A stretch of DNA of 64,000 nt from Thermococcus sp. (GCF_017656495.1 NZ_JACDNS010000009.1:19824-83823), one strand, 5' to 3'. Shown: positions 46,775 through 55,563, counted from the stretch's first letter. The notes: generated from the letters alone by a model not told the origin. A program made the numbers and translations.

Positions 46775-47308
46775 TTAACAATCAGTCAGTAACCCTTTGG
46801 AAGTATAAGTTACTAAACCATGTTTTAGTACTAAGCATACCCACAAACTGAGGAGTGCAAATATTAGGGGTTCTAAAATGCTCTTTGTCTTTATGAGAAC
46901 TAAAAGTGAAAGCACTAACAGGAAAACGCACAATCTCCCTTCTGATAGTCTATCAATACTCCTCCAAGTTACTGCATATATGAGAGCTCCCACAATAAAG
47001 AAAACCATGAGATTTCTGTTAAAATTCGCCCTTGTAGAATAAGCAAGAATCGTGGACAATAGAAAACCCACTGTCACCAACTCTGAGATCACAAGGGCCT
47101 TGACAAACCTTGCGTCTCTATGTGCACTCCATTTGTGGTAATAGTGATGAAGTTCAAGTCTAATTGCGAAATAAGATACTAAATATCCTATGGCATAAAT
47201 CAACATCCGAGAATTCTCGTTCAGGAATCCATATACAAAACTACCAAAAATCAATATTGGAAGATAAAAAGTTAAAAGATTGTGAATTCTCATGCTGTCT
47301 ATCTTCAC
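46775..47308 (-). CDS. Multispanning membrane protein in the cassette array, 177 aa
   Basis: I do not recognise this family. About five membrane spans are visible (for example FYLPILIFGSFVYGFL, LIYAIGYLVSYFAI and VFFIVGALIYAVTW) with short charged loops such as HHYYHKWSAHRDARF. GTG 47308 is chosen because GGGTGATT lies just upstream; that site overlaps the stop of a decayed cassette-like frame ending DNDEFVG. It resembles its neighbours only in size and membrane content. An immunity role is an inference from position. Confidence 0.65.
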   Translation of the reverse strand: MKIDSMRIHNLLTFYLPILIFGSFVYGFLNENSRMLIYAIGYLVSYFAIRLELHHYYHKWSAHRDARFVKALVISELVTVGFLLSTILAYSTRANFNRNLMVFFIVGALIYAVTWRSIDRLSEGRLCVFLLVLSLLVLIKTKSILEPLIFALLSLWVCLVLKHGLVTYTSKGLLTDC

Positions 47309-47313
47309 GTTAA

Positions 47314-47415
47314 TCACCCTACGAATTCATCATTGTCGAAGTTCCTTAGTGCTTTTATTCGTGGAAGATATAGTAGTTTAGGTGGTAGTTATCAAGTAGC
47401 CATTGTATTGGCTGT
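47314..47415 (-). pseudogene. Remnant of a tail-type cassette gene
   Basis: Between two membrane protein genes there is no intact ORF, but two overlapping frames look like coding sequence: QPIQWLLDNYHLNYYIFHE followed, one frame over, by PRIKALRNFDNDEFVG and a stop at 47314. The end DNDEFVG-stop, directly in front of a membrane protein gene, resembles the DNNNVIGG and DNNLIIGD ends of the intact cassettes. One frameshift would join the two parts. No start codon remains. Confidence 0.35.
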
Positions 47416-47429
47416 CATTAAAGTTGGAC

Positions 47430-48050
47430 TTAGGACACATTAACATTCTCTCCTCTCGTTAATTCCCTATAAATGAAGTAACTGATAATATAGTAGATTG
47501 TTCCAATGATAGTGTATAGAGGCAGTCTCTTGAATTCGTCGAGTAGTATTAACAGTTTTATTATTGAGACAGTATATACTCCAAATAACCCCAAAGACCA
47601 ATATTCTAGGTTTTTAGCTTTAATAGTTGTTAATATACCTAGAAACACGATCAATACCCCTATGGGAATCGATTTACTAACGTTGATAAGTGCAAAGAGA
47701 AATACAAACACCAAAGTGTAGAATTTCCAAGTATTTTCTTCAAAGTCACGTATATATGTTGGCACTACAAAGATTGAAGCTATTATGAAACCTATTATAA
47801 AGGAAGGAATACTATCCCTGATCAAATATAGAAGCAAGGACAAGGGATAAAAGGATACAAAGAATGCCAAGCTTAGTAGATAATCTCTTCTATACTTATA
47901 CCACAGTAAAATTAATGGCATGGTTACTGTCCCTACAATAATAGGTGCACCAATTTCCTGAATTGGCAATACCAGCAAAATAGCTAGCGGTATCCATGCA
48001 AGGAATAATAAAAGGAGCGTGGAAAGAGATACACTAAAATTCCATCTCAT
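47430..48050 (-). CDS. Multispanning membrane protein in the cassette array, 206 aa
   Basis: I do not recognise this family. It begins MRWNFSVSLSTLLLLFLAWI and has six or seven membrane spans over nearly the whole length. ATG 48050 comes 4 bases after the stop of the 130-residue glycine-zipper protein, and its ribosome binding site GGAGGG is formed by that gene's last two Gly codons. This tight coupling suggests the two products act as a pair. The Asn/Arg-rich tail ends GENVNVS. Confidence 0.7.
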   Translation of the reverse strand: MRWNFSVSLSTLLLLFLAWIPLAILLVLPIQEIGAPIIVGTVTMPLILLWYKYRRDYLLSLAFFVSFYPLSLLLYLIRDSIPSFIIGFIIASIFVVPTYIRDFEENTWKFYTLVFVFLFALINVSKSIPIGVLIVFLGILTTIKAKNLEYWSLGLFGVYTVSIIKLLILLDEFKRLPLYTIIGTIYYIISYFIYRELTRGENVNVS

Positions 48051-48054
48051 GTTC

Positions 48055-48447
48055 TCACCCTCCATTAACATTATTGTAGTCTTGAACTGTATCATCTGGT
48101 ATATCTTGTAACCTAAAGTTAGATATGTCAATAAAGAAATTTATTATTGAAATAACGCCTGAAGATATTTTGTCACCAAACACCGCGCCCAAAGCTGCAC
48201 CAGCTATTACCCCCTTTTCAGTAGCACTTCCTTCAGTTACTGTTCCTGCAATAATCCCCCCAACGAATCCACCAATTATAGAACCTGCTTCAGTAGAGTA
48301 TTTTTCTATTGATGATTCCTCATAAAATACTGAAACTATATCGCCCACACATATCTTTCCTGCCCTTTCGATATCCTCTGTCGGAGCTAATAGCTGCCAA
48401 ATAAATTCTAATGCCAGAACAAACACTACTGCAAATACTACTGACAC
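48055..48447 (-). CDS. Glycine-zipper protein with Asn-Asn-Gly tail; 5' end probably frameshifted
   Basis: The readable 130 residues contain one N-terminal membrane span (SVVFAVVFVLALEFIW), a glycine-zipper stretch (GSIIGGFVGGIIAG and GVIAGAALGAVFG) typical of pore-forming or membrane-inserting peptides, and the end QDYNNVNGG. GTG 48447 has no ribosome binding site. Upstream the same frame stays open for ~30 codons and encodes a further span (IPSVIFVYFIIFSVFG); a well-placed ATG at 48550 is in another frame, separated by a five-A run at 48526-48530. One base lost there would restore a longer protein, so the gene is either broken or shifted at the run. Confidence 0.55.
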   Translation of the reverse strand: MSVVFAVVFVLALEFIWQLLAPTEDIERAGKICVGDIVSVFYEESSIEKYSTEAGSIIGGFVGGIIAGTVTEGSATEKGVIAGAALGAVFGDKISSGVISIINFFIDISNFRLQDIPDDTVQDYNNVNGG

Positions 48448-48573
48448 AATGAAAAGGACCCATCGCCTTTCTCCAAAAACACTGAAGATAATAAAATAAA
48501 CAAAAATAACAGATGGGATTGAAGATTTTTCTTGTAATAACCCTCGTCATTACTCATCCCTACTATTGAGTTG

Positions 48574-49029
48574 TTATTCACATTTGTGACAGCTCTTATC
48601 ACACGCCTCTTCCCGTATTCTGTGAGAGTAAAGTGCTAGGACTGAGTAGGCAAGATACACCACACCCAACGCAATCCCCGCCTTCACTGAACCAAGCTTC
48701 CAGTAAGTCATGACAAACGACAGTGCACACAGGCCGATCAAATACATCACACATAGTACTGGACTCTCTGAGATTTTTCCAAACACTCTCCCATTTATTT
48801 TGCTCTTCGCTATTAACAGCATGGATGTAAACGCCCCAACATATCCGGCGGGTTCATAAACTAGACCAAAGACCAACAGGATAGTCATAATCGTTGCTAG
48901 AGAGAGCACAGGTATAGTTTCATTTTTCCAAGTATTGGAGACTTCTCCTGCTACAATCATATAACTTACTGACACAATGAAAATAAAATTAAGGACAAAG
49001 TAAACTAGGAATATGTCCACTAGACCCAC
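48574..49029 (-). CDS. Multispanning membrane protein in the cassette array, 151 aa
   Basis: I do not recognise this family. Four or five membrane spans are seen (VDIFLVYFVLNFIFIVSVSY, LATIMTILLVFGLVY, CVMYLIGLCALSFVMTYW, GIALGVVYLAYSVLAL). The short tail has three Cys (EACDKSCHKCE), which could bind metal. The start is uncertain among GTG 49038, TTG 49032 and GTG 49029; the last best fits GGGGTG upstream. It follows the 148-residue cassette protein by 12 bases. Confidence 0.68.
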   Translation of the reverse strand: MGLVDIFLVYFVLNFIFIVSVSYMIVAGEVSNTWKNETIPVLSLATIMTILLVFGLVYEPAGYVGAFTSMLLIAKSKINGRVFGKISESPVLCVMYLIGLCALSFVMTYWKLGSVKAGIALGVVYLAYSVLALYSHRIREEACDKSCHKCE

Positions 49030-49041
49030 CAATATCACCCC

Positions 49042-49488
49042 TTAATCCCCAATTATTAAGTTATTATCTCCAGTGTCCTCAGATACAGGAGTATTTGCAA
49101 CATACTGCCACAGTTTAAGATATAAGACAACTCCCCCTGATATTGCTCCCGCAGTGCTTGCAGAAACTCCCACAATCTCTGTGAGACCTATGTAGCTTAA
49201 TCCACCACTCACTAAGCTTTTTACGTCCGTAAACGTCCCTATGATTCCATCTTTTACTTTTTTGACTCCAGAATACACAGCTCTTGCCATATCTCCTGCG
49301 GTAACAGGCTGAGGATTCATCTCAATTACGAACATTGTTGGGTTTTCTAGTTGATTTAGATAAGTTTTGATTGCTATTGGTGTTCCCGGATTTATGTCGC
49401 TTAAGTCCACTGGAATTCTCTCCTGTAATTCATCATTAATCGGAATCACGAAAGTGAACGTTCCAGTGGAGTATGCATTCAAAGTCAA
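49042..49488 (-). CDS. Orphan cassette protein with Asn-Asn-Gly tail, 148 aa
   Basis: The first ~55 residues are beta-rich and contain FVIPINDELQERI, which matches ITIDINDELANYY in the last beta domain of the 1083-residue protein. The rest is a Gly/Ala-rich hydrophobic segment (VSGGLSYIGLTEIVGVSAS, GAISGGVVLYLKLWQYV) and the end EDTGDNNLIIGD. No signal peptide is present. It looks like a detached C-terminus of the large protein. The start is TTG 49488 with a strong AGGAGGAG 6 bases upstream. It is followed by a membrane protein. Confidence 0.72.
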   Translation of the reverse strand: MTLNAYSTGTFTFVIPINDELQERIPVDLSDINPGTPIAIKTYLNQLENPTMFVIEMNPQPVTAGDMARAVYSGVKKVKDGIIGTFTDVKSLVSGGLSYIGLTEIVGVSASTAGAISGGVVLYLKLWQYVANTPVSEDTGDNNLIIGD

Positions 49489-49511
49489 ACTGCTCCTCCT
49501 ATTGTTGTGAA

Positions 49512-50012
49512 TTAACTCTCAGATATTTTTCCCTTAGTTGTTTCTTCTGATCTTAATAGGCAATATAACACGAAAAGGGAATATGTCAGAGAGAGTAGGG
49601 GATATTTGTAATATAATATCCATGCGAGGCAGATTAACAATATATAATAGATGGTGACCAATCTTGCTATTTTATTGGGTTGTTGCTTTATTATGAAGTG
49701 TACTGCAATTTCAATTATTATAAATATCCCTATTGTGTAAATTACAAAGGACTTTAACCCGGAACTCAGAGCAAACACTTTAATCATAATTAGAAACATG
49801 AAGGGATAAAGGAGGAGGTTATTAAGATTGTACCATGTAGGCATCTTTTTGCTTGGAGTTACCAGAAACATCCCTACTGTCCATAAAAATACGCCAATAA
49901 AAGTGTACCCCCACCATTCAGAGTCGTTGACTTTGACTTGATACACTGAATACAAGATTACCAAAATATTAATAAAGAGGGAAAACTTGAAGACTTGGGA
50001 AGGATTCCTCAT
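49512..50012 (-). CDS. Membrane protein directly after the 1083-aa protein, 166 aa
   Basis: I do not recognise this family. It has four or five membrane spans (FSLFINILVILYSVYQV, FIGVFLWTVGMFLVT, LLYPFMFLIMIKVFAL, IYTIGIFIIIEIAVHFII) and a charged tail. ATG 50012 is 4 bases after the upstream stop, and the ribosome binding site GGGGGA is made of the last two Gly codons of the large gene. If the large protein is a secreted toxin this is its expected immunity protein; that is inference. Confidence 0.72.
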   Translation of the reverse strand: MRNPSQVFKFSLFINILVILYSVYQVKVNDSEWWGYTFIGVFLWTVGMFLVTPSKKMPTWYNLNNLLLYPFMFLIMIKVFALSSGLKSFVIYTIGIFIIIEIAVHFIIKQQPNKIARLVTIYYILLICLAWILYYKYPLLSLTYSLFVLYCLLRSEETTKGKISES

Positions 50013-50016
50013 GTTA

Positions 50017-53000
50017 TCATCCCCCTATCACGTTGTTGTTATCTCCATCTAAAGGTGTTGGTGCTCTGAGCCAGTTTATAACATCTCTTGCAGTTAAAAG
50101 CCAACCAACAATCCCAAGTACTTTTGATCCCACTACTGCGGCTTTTCCTAAAGATCCACTAGCCACGGTCTCTAGTTGTCCCATATGTTCAGCTGCTTTC
50201 TCGAGCACAGACTGAGCAATACCTCCTACTTCTACTGCAGTTTCAACTTTCTCACCAAGCGAAGAAGATTTATCGGTTATTCCAATTATATCACTGGTCA
50301 CAATACCATCACTAAAGACAGCTCTGACAAGGTAGGAGTACCCTACAAGCCTGTCACTATATGATCCCCATCCAAGTGGTTCCTTCTCAAAGTAATAATT
50401 CGCCAGCTCGTCGTTTATATCTATGGTTATCGTTAAGTCTTCTTGCATGTTTGTTGGAGTTAGAGTTATAGCTTGCTTGTTAACCGTAACGCTACTCGAC
50501 CCGTTAGGCCACACCTTCTTACCCCCAAAGTCAACCTCCTTCAAGTTCAACGTGACTGTATCAGCACTCTTTAACTCAAGGTGGACAGTACAAGTAGTTG
50601 AACCATCCAAAGGAACCAATGATGGATTACAATTCATGCTTGCAGTAACATTCCCCACGGGTATCACTTCTACCGTCACATCATCCCAGTGTTCTTCTCC
50701 TATTCCATTTGGTTCTCCATCAACGTTGTCGAGGAAGAGTTTGTAAGTGTGGTTTCCAACGCCAGAAACTTGCAGGCTGAATGAAGTTAAAGTGTAATCC
50801 TGAACACTCGCTGGCAATGTTGTGCTAATTCTCTTTACAACTGCACCATCCTCGTCCACAACATAGCCAAACACTGAATAAGCATTGCCCAAATAATTCG
50901 TAGCCTTAACCGTGAAAATCACGACACCACCACCCTCAAGCTCCGTTGGCACTGTCTCCAAACTAACACCAAACTGAGCATCCGCCGGCACTACATTTAC
51001 AGCGCCTTCCCTGTAAGACGCAGTCCCCCAAGGCACCGAAACCATAACGCCCCACACATATCTTCCCACTTTTTCAGGAGTCCAGTAAAGTTTAAACGTT
51101 GCACTCTTTCCACCATTCAATGAAACAGGCTCACTATAAACTTCAGAACCATTAACTTTTAACTTTAGTGTGAAACTCTTAGATGAGCTGTAAGTGTTCT
51201 TAACTTTGACCCTAAATTCTGCAGTGTCACCAACTCTCGGTGGATTTGGATAAAGTTCAACGTTTTCAATTGTTAAGTTGCCGGAGTCTGTACTACTGTC
51301 ATCACTTTCCACCTTTATCGTCCCCACTGCATATGTTGTCCCATCAACCTTTGCGTAGTATGTTCTTTCGCCTGGTGTATTGAAAGCTAACTGCAGAGTC
51401 TCGGTTTTAGTTTCACCAGCTGGAACTGTGAGTGTATCCTCTTTAGATTCCCCTCCAGCAGTTACCAGCAAGTTGAACGTTTTACTGCGTGTCATGTAAT
51501 TAGTTATCGTGAAGGTGAACTCTACTGGTTCATTAACTTTCACTGTAGTCTTTGGAACGGAAACGTCAACGTTGAAGAGGTCAATCGTCTTGGTTACGGT
51601 TTTTGTTTCTTCACTAATTTCACCACAGCCTGCTGGAGCACTTAGAACTTCCTCTCCACCTGGAATACTGTTAATGCCATTACACCATTTGGTGTAAGTG
51701 ACTTTTATGGTTTTGCTGATCGTTATCTCCTGAGCATTAGTTGGAACACTCTCATAAAAATACCCTTTACTGGGTAAGGTTACTGTTTCACTCTGTCCAG
51801 CACTTAAGGATTTTATGTACTCGCTCTCTCCATCAATTTCAACTGTAATATCAGTTGCCTGAGCGTTTTCAGCCTTCACAGTAACCTTTACTTTGTACTT
51901 AACCTCTGAGGGTGTAACTGATTCAACGATAATTTCTCCAGCGACTTGAAGTTCAGTCTCATCACCAATGCTTAAAGCTCTCAACGCTAACTCATCCAGC
52001 TGTATAGCTTGTTGTTGAGTTGTTTGTTCCGTTTCTCCAAGATTTTGTTGGTTGTTGGAAGTTGTCGCTGAGTCTTTGGGGGGTTGTGGAAGTTTGGGAT
52101 TCTTTGGTGGTTGCGGTATGATTATCCTTGGTTCACACTTATTCTTAATCGTCTTAATAACGCTTTCACCTTTTGTAACTACCAAAGCCTCTTTTAACTC
52201 ACCCATTTTCTCATTTAACTGCCAGTTTAGTTCAATGTCCTTGTTTCCAAACTGCTTTGCCAAAAGCAGGGAATGAATTTCTCTGATTAATTGATAAGCC
52301 TCAAGAGGAGACTTCCAGTAGTATTTAGTGACATTATATTCGGAGCTACAGTCTTTGCTGTTCACTTTAACAAGTTCCCAAGTCTCGAACTCTAATGCAT
52401 TGCCAGTTAGATGCCTAATGTTCTTTACTTGCGGTATTCTAATGGGGAGAAGAATTGATGTAGTGCTTTCCCCTACAGGCTGATGTATAGGCTTTGGAGG
52501 AAGGATTAAACTCTCCTTTTTGTTAGCCAAAGAACCCGTTATTAATGAGTACACTTTACTTTGGAGTTTGTTCAGTGAGGTTAGTTGTTCTTCGAGTGTT
52601 CTGTTATAGTAAGATTTATAGAAATTTATCCACTCATCGGCCAAAAGTGGATTTATAATTTCTTCTCCTTGAGGAGTACTCCCATCCACTGGATTCCTCC
52701 ATTTCCATTTTTCCATTGCCCATGCTTCGTAGTGATTGTATTTGAATGCTACTTGTATTAATGCCTGGCTGAAGTCCTTAAGGAATTTTGTTAGGTTGAA
52801 GTCTTCGTTAATTTCGTCAGCGTTTTGAGCAATGTACTCTTGTAATGCTTGTATTTCTTCATCACTCCAGCCTTGCTCTTTAAGTGTTTGAACAGTTTCC
52901 CGCGGCAAGCCATTTTGTCTTATATCTTCAGCCATTTGCTTTAATTCTTCTGCTGTGTAATAAGTCTTAACCCCAGAATTCTTTAATTCCTCCAAACTCT

Positions 53001-53268
53001 GCCAGATTAATGCAGAAATTTGAGCTGCGTTGGAGGAACCATTCCGGGAATTCTGAATCAATTGTAATGCCAAACTTTGAAGCTCATTAACATCAGTGGT
53101 TGAGTTGAGCTTAACAATCAATTCAGCTTCCTTGTTTAGAATATTCCAGAAGTCCTCGTAAGCCTTCTCGTCTTGAACTTCTGCCAACACAAAGCTTTGA
53201 CTTACTGCAGCACTGAAGCTCAACCCCAGTATCAGAATCATTAACATGATACTCAATGCCCTCTTCAT
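50017..53268 (-). CDS. Secreted multidomain protein with beta-sandwich repeats and hydrophobic C-terminus, 1083 aa
   Basis: After a signal peptide (MKRALSIMLMILILGLSFSA) come a ~380-residue helical region, a Pro/Gln-rich linker near 395-430, and about four CARDB/Ig-like beta domains to residue ~1000 (repeated VKVNEPVEFTFTITNY, PPRVGDTAEFRVKVKNTYSS and LEGGGVVIFTVKATNYLG). The final ~80 residues are Gly/Ala-rich and hydrophobic (SGSLGKAAVVGSKVLGIVGW) and end LDGDNNNVIGG. This layout, with a long export and stalk part and a short distinct C-terminus, fits a polymorphic toxin carrying a membrane-active tip. GAGGTGATATT precedes ATG 53268 and a TATA (AAAAGTTATAAAAAAG) lies ~50 bases upstream. It heads the cassette array. 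Alternatively it is an S-layer-associated adhesin. Confidence 0.8.
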   Translation of the reverse strand: MKRALSIMLMILILGLSFSAAVSQSFVLAEVQDEKAYEDFWNILNKEAELIVKLNSTTDVNELQSLALQLIQNSRNGSSNAAQISALIWQSLEELKNSGVKTYYTAEELKQMAEDIRQNGLPRETVQTLKEQGWSDEEIQALQEYIAQNADEINEDFNLTKFLKDFSQALIQVAFKYNHYEAWAMEKWKWRNPVDGSTPQGEEIINPLLADEWINFYKSYYNRTLEEQLTSLNKLQSKVYSLITGSLANKKESLILPPKPIHQPVGESTTSILLPIRIPQVKNIRHLTGNALEFETWELVKVNSKDCSSEYNVTKYYWKSPLEAYQLIREIHSLLLAKQFGNKDIELNWQLNEKMGELKEALVVTKGESVIKTIKNKCEPRIIIPQPPKNPKLPQPPKDSATTSNNQQNLGETEQTTQQQAIQLDELALRALSIGDETELQVAGEIIVESVTPSEVKYKVKVTVKAENAQATDITVEIDGESEYIKSLSAGQSETVTLPSKGYFYESVPTNAQEITISKTIKVTYTKWCNGINSIPGGEEVLSAPAGCGEISEETKTVTKTIDLFNVDVSVPKTTVKVNEPVEFTFTITNYMTRSKTFNLLVTAGGESKEDTLTVPAGETKTETLQLAFNTPGERTYYAKVDGTTYAVGTIKVESDDSSTDSGNLTIENVELYPNPPRVGDTAEFRVKVKNTYSSSKSFTLKLKVNGSEVYSEPVSLNGGKSATFKLYWTPEKVGRYVWGVMVSVPWGTASYREGAVNVVPADAQFGVSLETVPTELEGGGVVIFTVKATNYLGNAYSVFGYVVDEDGAVVKRISTTLPASVQDYTLTSFSLQVSGVGNHTYKLFLDNVDGEPNGIGEEHWDDVTVEVIPVGNVTASMNCNPSLVPLDGSTTCTVHLELKSADTVTLNLKEVDFGGKKVWPNGSSSVTVNKQAITLTPTNMQEDLTITIDINDELANYYFEKEPLGWGSYSDRLVGYSYLVRAVFSDGIVTSDIIGITDKSSSLGEKVETAVEVGGIAQSVLEKAAEHMGQLETVASGSLGKAAVVGSKVLGIVGWLLTARDVINWLRAPTPLDGDNNNVIGG

Positions 53269-53415
53269 AATATCACCTCTATGAATAGTTACAAAGGAGG
53301 AGTTTACATTCTTTTTTATAACTTTTTTCTGCAGATTTTATATACCATCAATAATAGTGATCAAAAACTGAAGAGAACAAAAGAACACATGAATACAATT
53401 AAAGAAAATAAAGAT

Positions 53416-53826
53416 TCATTCCAGCATACCTTCAAGCTCAAGAATCTTCTTTTGTCTGAGATAAACAACAGGGATTCCCTTCTCCCTGAGCTTCTTTTTA
53501 AGAAGTTTATCGTTCGTACAGACAACAACATTAGGCGTCTTCACAGCAAACTCATAAATCTGCATATCAGTTGGTTTTTCCCCAAATTTCCCAATTTCAA
53601 TAACCTTAAACCTCTCAACTAGCTTTTTAGCCATTCTAACAGCCATAAGATCTCTCCCTTTAGCTTTGCGCTCTATAACGTTGAGCTCATCGAGAACAAT
53701 GTTCGGAACAGCAATCTCAAACTTAACATCGAGAATTCGATTAAGCTCACTAATTATATCAACACCAAACTGGCCAGGAATTAAAAGAAAGTTTGTATCG
53801 GGAATAACAAGCCATACTTTTCTCAT
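53416..53826 (-). CDS. PIN-domain nuclease (Fcf1/Utp24-like)
   Basis: The 136-residue PIN domain has the acidic active site in VIPDTNFLLIPG, VLDEL, TDMQIYEFA and VVCTNDKLLKKKL. In archaea such stand-alone proteins next to translation genes are thought to be the counterpart of Fcf1/Utp24, which cuts pre-rRNA. It lies 34 bases after aIF2 gamma with GGTGAG before ATG 53826, and no antitoxin gene is adjacent, which argues against a VapC toxin. Confidence 0.88.
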   Translation of the reverse strand: MRKVWLVIPDTNFLLIPGQFGVDIISELNRILDVKFEIAVPNIVLDELNVIERKAKGRDLMAVRMAKKLVERFKVIEIGKFGEKPTDMQIYEFAVKTPNVVVCTNDKLLKKKLREKGIPVVYLRQKKILELEGMLE

Positions 53827-53860
53827 TAAACTCACCGCAAATTAAAATTAAAAGAAAGAG

Positions 53861-55093
53861 TCAACCTCTAATGAATCCATAACCAATCAAACGCCATCTT
53901 GAACCAACTTGTCTGCTTATTGCAACTCTTTCTCCTACTTCTGCACACACTGGAATCTGGAGTTTAAGTTCAATCTCATCTTTTCCAAGCCCAGTAACGA
54001 GACCCATAGTTCTCGCTGTTCCAACGTTTAAGAGAAGAACCTCTCTCTTCTTTATTGGCTCAACTTTAAGTTCTTGCTCCGTCCCAACGACTCTCTCTAA
54101 GAGGTGAACTTCTAAGCGGAGCTCTTCCCATACTGGGGGCAATCTTCCAGGCTTTCCAACGACATTTCCTGCCATCAGGTCACCTTTAGTTAAGAATGGG
54201 TCAAGTTTTGTCCCTACTCCTACTAATCCACCAGGATAAGCTTCCTCAACAAATCTTCCTCCCGCCTGGAGAGAAACAATCTCAGTTGTTATTGGTTCAT
54301 ATTTTATCCTTCCATGTTCTTCATAAGGCACACCCGGTCTTATTTCAATTTCGTCCCCAACTTTGAGCTTTCCTTGGATTATTGAGCCTCCAATAACACC
54401 GCCAACAAGCTTTTCTGGAGGAGTTCCTGGCTTGTTGACATCAAAGCTTCTCAAAACAAGCATCTTTGGAGGCTTGTTGGGATCTCTCTCTGGAGTTGGT
54501 ATGAAGTCTTCAATTGCCTTTATGAGAACATCAATATTTGCCCCATGCAGAGCTGAAATTGGGATTATTGGAGCATTTTCAGCAACTGTCCCCTTGATAA
54601 ACTCCTTAATCTGCCTGTAGTTCTCAAGGGCTTTCTCTTTATCAACAAGCTCAATCTTGTTCTGGGCGATTATTATGTTTCTATTACCAATAATTTGAAG
54701 GGCCATTAAATGCTCTCTCGTCTGTGGTCTTGGACATGGTTCATTTGCCGCAATTACGAGAATTGCTCCATCCATTAGTGAAGCTCCAGCAAGCATTGTG
54801 GTCATCAATGCCTCGTGACCTGGGGAGTCGATGAATGAAACTCTCCTCTCAAATTCTGTCTCGGCTCCACAGTATGGGCAGACTGGGGAAGTTGAATACT
54901 TTCCACAGCTTGGACATTTCCTAATTTCAGCATCAGCAAAGCCTATCTTAATTGTGATACCTCTCCTTAACTCCTCACTGTGTGTATCTGTCCAAATTCC
55001 AGTTAACGCCTTAGTTAGTGTCGTTTTACCGTGATCAACGTGACCAACCATTCCTATATTAACCTCAGATTGTTTAAACTTCTTCTTTGCCAT
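53861..55093 (-). CDS. aif2g: Translation initiation factor aIF2 gamma subunit
   Basis: This GTPase subunit carries initiator Met-tRNA to the small ribosomal subunit. The 410-residue protein has G1 [25 protein letters not shown], the zinc knuckle CPSCGK/CPYCG (typical of gamma), G3 DSPGHE, G4 NKIE and the C-terminal beta domains. ATG 55093 with GGAGG 8 bases upstream gives the family start [18 protein letters not shown]. rps6e lies upstream. Confidence 0.97.
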   Translation of the reverse strand: MAKKKFKQSEVNIGMVGHVDHGKTTLTKALTGIWTDTHSEELRRGITIKIGFADAEIRKCPSCGKYSTSPVCPYCGAETEFERRVSFIDSPGHEALMTTMLAGASLMDGAILVIAANEPCPRPQTREHLMALQIIGNRNIIIAQNKIELVDKEKALENYRQIKEFIKGTVAENAPIIPISALHGANIDVLIKAIEDFIPTPERDPNKPPKMLVLRSFDVNKPGTPPEKLVGGVIGGSIIQGKLKVGDEIEIRPGVPYEEHGRIKYEPITTEIVSLQAGGRFVEEAYPGGLVGVGTKLDPFLTKGDLMAGNVVGKPGRLPPVWEELRLEVHLLERVVGTEQELKVEPIKKREVLLLNVGTARTMGLVTGLGKDEIELKLQIPVCAEVGERVAISRQVGSRWRLIGYGFIRG

Positions 55094-55185
55094 GGCTCTC
55101 GCCTCCAAAAATAAAGGGTATTCTCTCTTTATTAACCTTACCACAAAAGATGCCAAGGGAAATTAAAAGTAAAAAGCAGAGGAAA

Positions 55186-55563
55186 TTAATAAATAATCTT
55201 GACGTTAATTTGGGCAATATCGGGACTAATTGTATTGCCCCTGACGGTCTTCTTTCTTCTCTCCCCTTTCTCCTTAGGTCTAAAACCTGGACCCTTTGAC
55301 AGCAAAATCTTAACCCTTCTTGGTCCGTGAACATCTGGTCTCATTGGGAAGCCGTCTTTGTCTGTTCCTCCCCTAATAAGGAGCTTTGCATCTGCTGGAA
55401 TCTCTTTTCCAAAGATTGCACTTAAATCAAGCCCAAGCTCCTTTGCTGGAATCTGGTCGCCTATCTTTTTACCAATTAACTTCTCTGCTTCTGCACCACT
55501 AATCTCGACTTGCTTTGCAATTCCACTCTCTGGGTCTGAGATTACAAGCTTAAATGTAGCCAT
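55186..55563 (-). CDS. rps6e: Ribosomal protein S6e
   Basis: The 125-residue protein begins [20 protein letters not shown] and has [41 protein letters not shown] and a short C-terminus, as in archaeal S6e. A GGAGG-type ribosome binding site precedes the ATG. It is followed by aIF2 gamma and the PIN nuclease, a conserved archaeal grouping. Confidence 0.97.
   Translation of the reverse strand: MATFKLVISDPESGIAKQVEISGAEAEKLIGKKIGDQIPAKELGLDLSAIFGKEIPADAKLLIRGGTDKDGFPMRPDVHGPRRVKILLSKGPGFRPKEKGERRKKTVRGNTISPDIAQINVKIIY

Noticed and set aside
48320..48550. 76-codon minus-strand frame as an independent gene
   Set aside because: Beyond its first codons the sequence is Cys- and Ser-rich out-of-frame translation of the glycine-zipper gene. 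Only its start codon is of interest, as the likely true start before a frameshift.
53281..53622. Plus-strand open frame of 113 codons
   Set aside because: It is antisense to the PIN-nuclease gene and the promoter of the 1083-aa gene, has Asn/Lys/Leu-biased composition and no ribosome binding site.
53416..53826. PIN protein as a VapC toxin
   Set aside because: There is no antitoxin gene next to it, and the setting with aIF2 gamma and S6e fits a ribosome-processing nuclease.
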